From Azonexus sp. (GTDB lineage: Bacteria; Pseudomonadota; Gammaproteobacteria; Burkholderiales; Rhodocyclaceae), in assembly GCA_030697085.1 (NCBI GenBank), contig JAUYQT010000091.1:1-6284 (forward strand): a DNA stretch of 6,284 bases, written 5' to 3'. Positions 1 to 3,693 of this stretch are shown here, piece by piece. Every line of letters starts with the position of its first letter. The first letter of the stretch is position 1. The notes below the pieces were generated by a model. That model was not told where the DNA came from. It saw nothing but the letters and a program-made list of their open reading frames with translations, and made no database searches. Both the position numbers and the translations under genes were made by a program.

Positions 1-1
1 G

Positions 2-1153
2 GCAAAGAGCGCATTTCTGGCCAATATGAGCCATGAAATCAGGACGCCGATGAATGGCGTCATGATGCTGACGCATCTGCTGCGGCAAACCCCGCTTGAC
101 CCGAATCAGCAGGAGAAGCTGGGCAAAATTGTCGGCTCGGCCGAGCATCTGCTCAGTGTGATCAACAATATTCTCGATATCTCCAAAATTGAAGCCGGCA
201 AGCTGAGCCTTGAAGTCAGTGATTTTTCGCTGCGGGAAATTTCCGGCAAGGCGTTGAGCGTGATTCAGGAAAAAGCTGGCGAAAAAGGGATAAGACTGCA
301 GCTCTCACTTGATCCCGCATTGCCGGTAATTGTGCACGGTGATGCCACCCGGGTCAGTCAGGCCTTGCTGAATTACCTGGGCAATGCGCTGAAGTTTACC
401 GAGCAAGGCGAGATTGCCTTGCATGTTCAATTGCTCGCCGCAGAAGGCGACCGGGTCAAGGTGAAATTCTCCGTGACCGATACCGGCGTGGGTATTGAAC
501 GAGATGTCTTGGATCGGCTTTTCAATACGTTTGAGCAGGCCGACAATTCAACAACACGAAAATATGGCGGCTCCGGTCTCGGGCTGGCGATTACCCGACA
601 TCTGGCGAAAATGATGGCGGGTGAAACCGGCGTTGAAAGCGAGCCAGAAAAAGGCAGTAAATTCTGGTTGACCGCAACATTCGATTGCGCCCAAACGCTG
701 AATCACTCAGCCATTGATTTGCCGCCGGCGCCGCCGCGACTGGTCGCCGAAGAAGTGCTCAAGCGCGACTTCAAGGGTATTCACGTCTTGCTCTGTGAAG
801 ACAACGAGATCAACCAGGAAGTCATCATGGAGCTGCTCTCAGGGCTCGGCTTTGTCGTGGATGTGGCCGAGAATGGCGCAGTCGGAATTGGTTTGGCGAT
901 ACAGAATCGTTACAGCCTGATTTTGATGGATATGCAAATGCCCGTCGTCGATGGCATTGAGGCAACGCGCGAACTAAGGCAAATGCAGGATTACCTCTCG
1001 GTGCCGATTGTGGCGATGACCGCCAACGCTTTTGAGGCGGATCGCCAGGCCTGCTTTGCGGCAGGTATGGATCACTTCATTTCCAAACCGGTGAATCCGG
1101 ATGCCTTGTTTGATCTCATTCTCAGTGCCTTGAACCGGCGTCGCAGAACCTAG
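2..1153 (+). CDS. Hybrid sensor histidine kinase/response regulator, 5' partial
   Basis: The frame is open from the window edge (it begins [19 protein letters not shown]), so the ATG at 26 lies inside the H-box and is not the true start; the sensor region is missing. Domains in order: HisKA dimerisation and phosphoacceptor helix with the His codon at 32-34; HATPase_c with N-box ([11 protein letters not shown], about 368-400), G1 box (DTGVGI, about 479-496), F-box (FNTFEQAD) and G2 box (GGSGLGLAI, about 566-592); then a linker and one receiver domain at about 779-1135. The receiver has an acidic pocket (CEDNE), the phospho-Asp in LMDMQMP (codon 929-931), the switch Thr in MTAN and the Lys in SKP. 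All catalytic residues are present, so the visible part looks active. Known for the family: ATP-driven autophosphorylation of His, then transfer to the receiver Asp. No HPt domain follows; the protein ends in RRRRT. The stimulus cannot be inferred. Confidence 0.95.
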   Translation, partial: AKSAFLANMSHEIRTPMNGVMMLTHLLRQTPLDPNQQEKLGKIVGSAEHLLSVINNILDISKIEAGKLSLEVSDFSLREISGKALSVIQEKAGEKGIRLQLSLDPALPVIVHGDATRVSQALLNYLGNALKFTEQGEIALHVQLLAAEGDRVKVKFSVTDTGVGIERDVLDRLFNTFEQADNSTTRKYGGSGLGLAITRHLAKMMAGETGVESEPEKGSKFWLTATFDCAQTLNHSAIDLPPAPPRLVAEEVLKRDFKGIHVLLCEDNEINQEVIMELLSGLGFVVDVAENGAVGIGLAIQNRYSLILMDMQMPVVDGIEATRELRQMQDYLSVPIVAMTANAFEADRQACFAAGMDHFISKPVNPDALFDLILSALNRRRRT

Positions 1154-1182
1154 CGCGGACAGCGAAAAGTGCGCCAAAATCG

Positions 1183-1208
1183 TCGTTGACCGCAGGCCGT
1201 ATCAACGA
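1183..1208. repeat. Perfect 7-bp inverted repeat (TCGTTGA / TCAACGA)
   Basis: The arms are 1183-1189 and 1202-1208, separated by 12 bases, in the gap between the kinase stop and the transporter gene. No T-run follows the right arm, so it is not a typical intrinsic terminator. The dyad overlaps both hexamers of the candidate promoter at 1186-1212. An operator is possible, but this is inference from position only. Confidence 0.4.
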
Positions 1209-1212
1209 TAAT
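1186..1212 (+). promoter_or_regulatory. Candidate sigma70-like promoter for the LplT-PlsC gene
   Basis: TTGACC at 1186-1191 matches the -35 consensus at 5 of 6 positions, and GATAAT at 1207-1212 matches the -10 at 5 of 6. The spacer is 15 nt, shorter than the ideal 17, which lowers confidence. A start of transcription near 1219 would give a leader of roughly 35 nt before the ATG at 1254. Confidence 0.35.
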
Positions 1213-1240
1213 TGCGCTCCTCGGCCATCCTGGCGAACAA

Positions 1241-1249
1241 AGGTGGTGA
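1241..1249 (+). promoter_or_regulatory. Ribosome binding site that fixes the ATG at 1254
   Basis: AGGTGGTGA is close to the anti-Shine-Dalgarno complement AGGAGGTGA and ends 4 bases before the ATG; its AGGTGG core ends 7 bases before it. The frame could also open at a TTG at 1212, but no comparable site precedes that codon and family similarity starts only after MSGQFRLLETRRF. The ATG at 1254 is therefore chosen. Confidence 0.75.
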
Positions 1250-1253
1250 CAGC

Positions 1254-3134
1254 ATGAGCGGTCAATTCAGGCTTCTTGAAACGCGGCGTTTCGCACCGCT
1301 TTTTGGCACGCAGTTTCTTGGCGCCTTCAACGACAATTTGTTCAAGAATGCGCTGGTCGTGCTGCTCACTTTTCAGTCGGCGCAATGGACCACCTTGGCG
1401 CCGGAATTACTGGCCAATCTCGCCGCCGGCATCTTCATCCTGCCCTTTTTCCTGTTTTCCGCCACGGCCGGGCAGTTGGCCGACAAGTACGACAAGGCGC
1501 TGATTGCCCGGCAAACCAAGCTGCTGGAAATTGCCATCATGCTCGTTGCGGTCGCCGGCTTTGCGCTGCATAGCCTGCCGGTATTGCTCGCCGCGCTATT
1601 TTTACTCGGCTTGCAGTCGGCGCTGTTCGGGCCGGTCAAGTACGCCATCTTGCCGCAGCATTTGCACGCCGATGAACTGGTCGGCGGCAATGCCTTGATC
1701 GAGGCCGGTACCTTTGTCGCCATTCTGATCGGCACGCTGGCCGGTGGTCTGCTCGCCGGTGCGGTGGCGCAACCGATGTGGATTGCGCTTGGCGGTTTGA
1801 TTATTGCCGGGCTCGGCTACCTGGCCAGCCGCGACATTCCATCGGCGCCGCCCCCGGCCCCCGAACTGCAACTCAGCCTTAATCCGCTGACCGAAACCTG
1901 GCGCAATATCAATTTTTCTCGTGCTGACCGGACGGTGTTTCTCGCCATTCTCGGCATCTCCTGGTTCTGGCTTTACGGTGCGCTTTTGCTGACCCAGTTT
2001 CCGGCCTATACCAAGTTCGTGCTCGGTGGCGGCGAAAGCATGGTGACGCTGCTGCTCGCCATTTTTACGGTCGGTATTGGCCTCGGCTCGCTGTTCTGCG
2101 AACGACTTTCGGGCAAGCACGTCGAAATCGGCCTGGTGCCTTTGGGCTCGATCGGCCTGACGCTGTTTGGCCTCGACCTCTACTTCGCCTCGCCAGTCGA
2201 CCTGGTCGGCACGACGGCGCACGAACTGCTCGCGCTGTTGAGCCTGCCGGCAATCTGGCGCGTGCTGTTCGACCTGATGCTGCTCGGCGTCTTCGGCGGC
2301 TTCTTCATCGTGCCGCTCTACGCGCTGGTCCAGATCCGCAGCGCGCCGGCACACCGGGCCCGCATCATCGCCGCCAACAACATTCTCAATGCGCTATTCA
2401 TGGTCGCCGGCGCACTCGCGGCCGGCGCCCTGCTCGGCGGTGGACTGTCGATCCCGGCACTGTTCGGCTGGGCGGCGCTGCTCAATGCGTTGGTCGCCCT
2501 CTACATCTACAAGCGGGTCCCGGAATTCCTGATCCGCTTCATCGCCTGGCTGCTGATCAAGACCGCCTACCGGCTGCACAGCGCGGGCGTCGAACACATC
2601 CCGCACGAGGGGCCGGCCGTGCTGGTCTGCAACCACGTCAGCTTCGTCGACTCGCTGGTCATCATGGCCGCCGCGCCGCGCCCGGTGCGCTTCGTGATGG
2701 ATCAGCGCATCTTCCGCCTGCCGCTCCTGAGCTACATCTTCCGTCACAGCGGCGCCATCCCCATCGCCGCGGCCAAGGACGATCCGGTACTGATGGAAAA
2801 AGCCTTCGCCGACGTGTCGACCGCGCTGAACAACGGCGAACTGGTCGCCATTTTCCCGGAAGGCGGCCTGACCCCGGACGGCGAACTGCAGCCCTTCCGC
2901 CCCGGCATCAGCCGCATCCTCGCCGCCAACCCGGTGCCCGTCGTGCCGCTCGCGTTGAGCGGCTTGTGGGGCAGCTACTTCTCACGGGTCGATGGTAAGG
3001 CGATGAAGACACCGTTCCGGCGCGGGCTGTTTTCGAAGATCGCTCTGCGCGCCGGGGCACCGCTAGCTGCCGCGGAAGCGACGCCGGAAAGGCTGCAGGC
3101 CGAGGTGCTGGCGTTGCGCGGTGGGGAGCGGTGA
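1254..3134 (+). CDS. LplT-like lysophospholipid transporter (MFS) fused to PlsC-type acyltransferase
   Basis: Protein of 626 residues. Residues about 1-425 form a polytopic MFS domain with LplT-family signatures: FLGAFNDNLFKNA near the N terminus, FGPVKYAILPQHL at about residues 125-137, and ARIIAANNILNALFMV at about 369-384. Residues about 445-626 form a glycerolipid acyltransferase domain with the catalytic HX4D box (NHVSFVD, His 461 and Asp 466), the FPEGG substrate-binding block (534-538) and the VPVVPL block (561-566). From known family roles, the first domain flips lysophospholipids across the inner membrane and the second transfers an acyl chain to the lyso position, so together they suggest phospholipid repair or remodelling. 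E. coli uses separate LplT and Aas proteins, and some bacteria have a three-part fusion that adds an acyl-ACP synthetase. That third domain is absent here, so the acyl donor would have to come from elsewhere. GC rises strongly in the second half. The substrate is inferred, not shown. Confidence 0.9.
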   Translation: MSGQFRLLETRRFAPLFGTQFLGAFNDNLFKNALVVLLTFQSAQWTTLAPELLANLAAGIFILPFFLFSATAGQLADKYDKALIARQTKLLEIAIMLVAVAGFALHSLPVLLAALFLLGLQSALFGPVKYAILPQHLHADELVGGNALIEAGTFVAILIGTLAGGLLAGAVAQPMWIALGGLIIAGLGYLASRDIPSAPPPAPELQLSLNPLTETWRNINFSRADRTVFLAILGISWFWLYGALLLTQFPAYTKFVLGGGESMVTLLLAIFTVGIGLGSLFCERLSGKHVEIGLVPLGSIGLTLFGLDLYFASPVDLVGTTAHELLALLSLPAIWRVLFDLMLLGVFGGFFIVPLYALVQIRSAPAHRARIIAANNILNALFMVAGALAAGALLGGGLSIPALFGWAALLNALVALYIYKRVPEFLIRFIAWLLIKTAYRLHSAGVEHIPHEGPAVLVCNHVSFVDSLVIMAAAPRPVRFVMDQRIFRLPLLSYIFRHSGAIPIAAAKDDPVLMEKAFADVSTALNNGELVAIFPEGGLTPDGELQPFRPGISRILAANPVPVVPLALSGLWGSYFSRVDGKAMKTPFRRGLFSKIALRAGAPLAAAEATPERLQAEVLALRGGER

Positions 3135-3313
3135 TGATTTTTGCCCGGTTTTTCCGGTTGACCGCAACGAAGGTTTGTTGGCGGCTGCCGGGAGAGGATG
3201 TGCTGCCTCAAGCGTTGTTTTCGGTTATCAAGAGACGTTCAATTCACAAAATATTGCCTTGGCTGAGTGGCCGCAGTGCTGCGAAAGCAGTCGAGTTTTG
3301 CACTGGCGCATGA
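3134..3313 (+). CDS. Small ORF of 59 codons overlapping the upstream stop; possible gene remnant
   Basis: The ATG at 3134 shares its A with the TGA of the transporter gene (TGATG), a layout typical of translational coupling, and GGGGAG at 3123-3128 sits 5 bases upstream. The product would begin MIFARFFRLTATKVCW, is basic (several Arg and Lys), and has no motif I recognise. Codon use is less GC-rich than the end of the preceding gene. It could be a small coupled protein, the decayed start of a lost operon gene, or a chance ORF. The start context is the only positive evidence. Confidence 0.22.
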   Translation: MIFARFFRLTATKVCWRLPGEDVLPQALFSVIKRRSIHKILPWLSGRSAAKAVEFCTGA

Positions 3314-3556
3314 ATAATATATTCGGCCTATAACTGTTTCCGATGACTGTAAACTGACGTTCAGCGGCGGCACGGGGACCACGGCTGTGGGATGAGTGTG
3401 GTGCACAGGAGACGAGGGAGGGTGTAGAGGCTGAGCCGGACTGAGATCAGGCAAAACAATCACCGCCCGACTATCCCGGCGATCGGCGCACTGCTTGGTG
3501 AATTGGCGACGGTGGGGCGAATTCCTGTCTCACCAGGGCTGGCGGCTGTGAAAGTG

Positions 3557-3578
3557 CGGGTCTTTCGAGGCCCGTTTT
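3557..3578 (+). terminator. Terminator-like hairpin with UUCG tetraloop and T4 tail
   Basis: CGGGTCT (3557-3563) and AGGCCCG (3568-3574) form a 7-bp stem with one G-U pair, closed by the very stable TTCG tetraloop (3564-3567). TTTT (3575-3578) follows, then GGG. The T-tract is short, so efficiency may be modest. It lies about 25 bases before the candidate hsdM promoter and would shield it from upstream transcription. No T-run exists on the other strand, so it would act only on + strand transcripts. Confidence 0.45.
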
Positions 3579-3603
3579 GGGTCCGATACTTCGGCGCGTG
3601 CAG

Positions 3604-3632
3604 TTGAAATTCATACACGTAGCGTCTACGAT
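3604..3632 (+). promoter_or_regulatory. hsdM: Candidate sigma70-like promoter of hsdM
   Basis: TTGAAA at 3604-3609 (5 of 6 to TTGACA) is followed after exactly 17 nt by TACGAT at 3627-3632, which keeps the key T, A and final T of the -10 box. Transcription would start near 3639 and leave a leader of about 55 nt before the GTG at 3694. Its position just after a terminator-like hairpin supports independent expression of the restriction-modification locus. Confidence 0.45.
3618..3630. repeat. Short palindrome CGTAG-CGT-CTACG over the candidate -10 box
   Basis: Perfect 5-bp arms at 3618-3622 and 3626-3630 with a 3-base centre, overlapping the -10 hexamer at 3627-3632. A protein bound here would block the promoter, but arms this short can arise by chance. 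No controller gene is visible nearby. Confidence 0.25.
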
Positions 3633-3693
3633 CCCGCCGCCGGCTGCGAATCTCGCCCAAGCCGCGCGATCAAAAAACTAAAGGCCTCCCACC

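Larger units (their letters stand above)
3314..3693. other. Intergenic region with no convincing gene; terminator-like hairpin and promoter-like site
   Basis: About 380 bases separate the chromosomal-type genes from hsdM. An AT-rich patch (3309-3335) is followed by a G-rich stretch (about 3365-3430). I see no tRNA, CRISPR or recognisable protein. Short frames on both strands lack ribosome binding sites and known motifs. The supported items inside are the hairpin at 3557-3578 and the promoter-like pair at 3604-3632. The rest may be a decayed element at the border of the restriction-modification locus, but no similarity can be shown without a search. Confidence 0.5.

Noticed and set aside
1212..1253. 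TTG start 42 bases upstream of the transporter ATG
   Set aside because: No ribosome binding site precedes it, the 14 extra residues do not resemble the family, and it overlaps the candidate -10 box.
1602..2354. Antisense frame of 250 codons opposite the transporter
   Set aside because: Gln/Arg/Glu-rich shadow of a membrane protein's codons; no motif, and a convincing gene lies on the + strand.
1185..3166. Ten-base direct repeat GTTGACCGCA at 1185-1194 and 3157-3166, on either side of the fusion gene
   Set aside because: Repeats of 10 bases are expected by chance in 6 kb, and neither copy extends further.
3162..3184. Possible terminator stem CCGCAAC / GTTGGCGG after the fusion gene
   Set aside because: It needs a bulged base and has no T-run; not a convincing intrinsic terminator.
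3298..3323. Promoter-like TTGCAC (3298-3303) and TATATT (3318-3323)
   Set aside because: The spacer is only 14 nt and no gene follows within reach.
3239..3660. Two minus-strand frames (3239-3463 and 3460-3660) in the intergenic region
   Set aside because: No ribosome binding sites, no recognised motif, compositionally unlike proteins.
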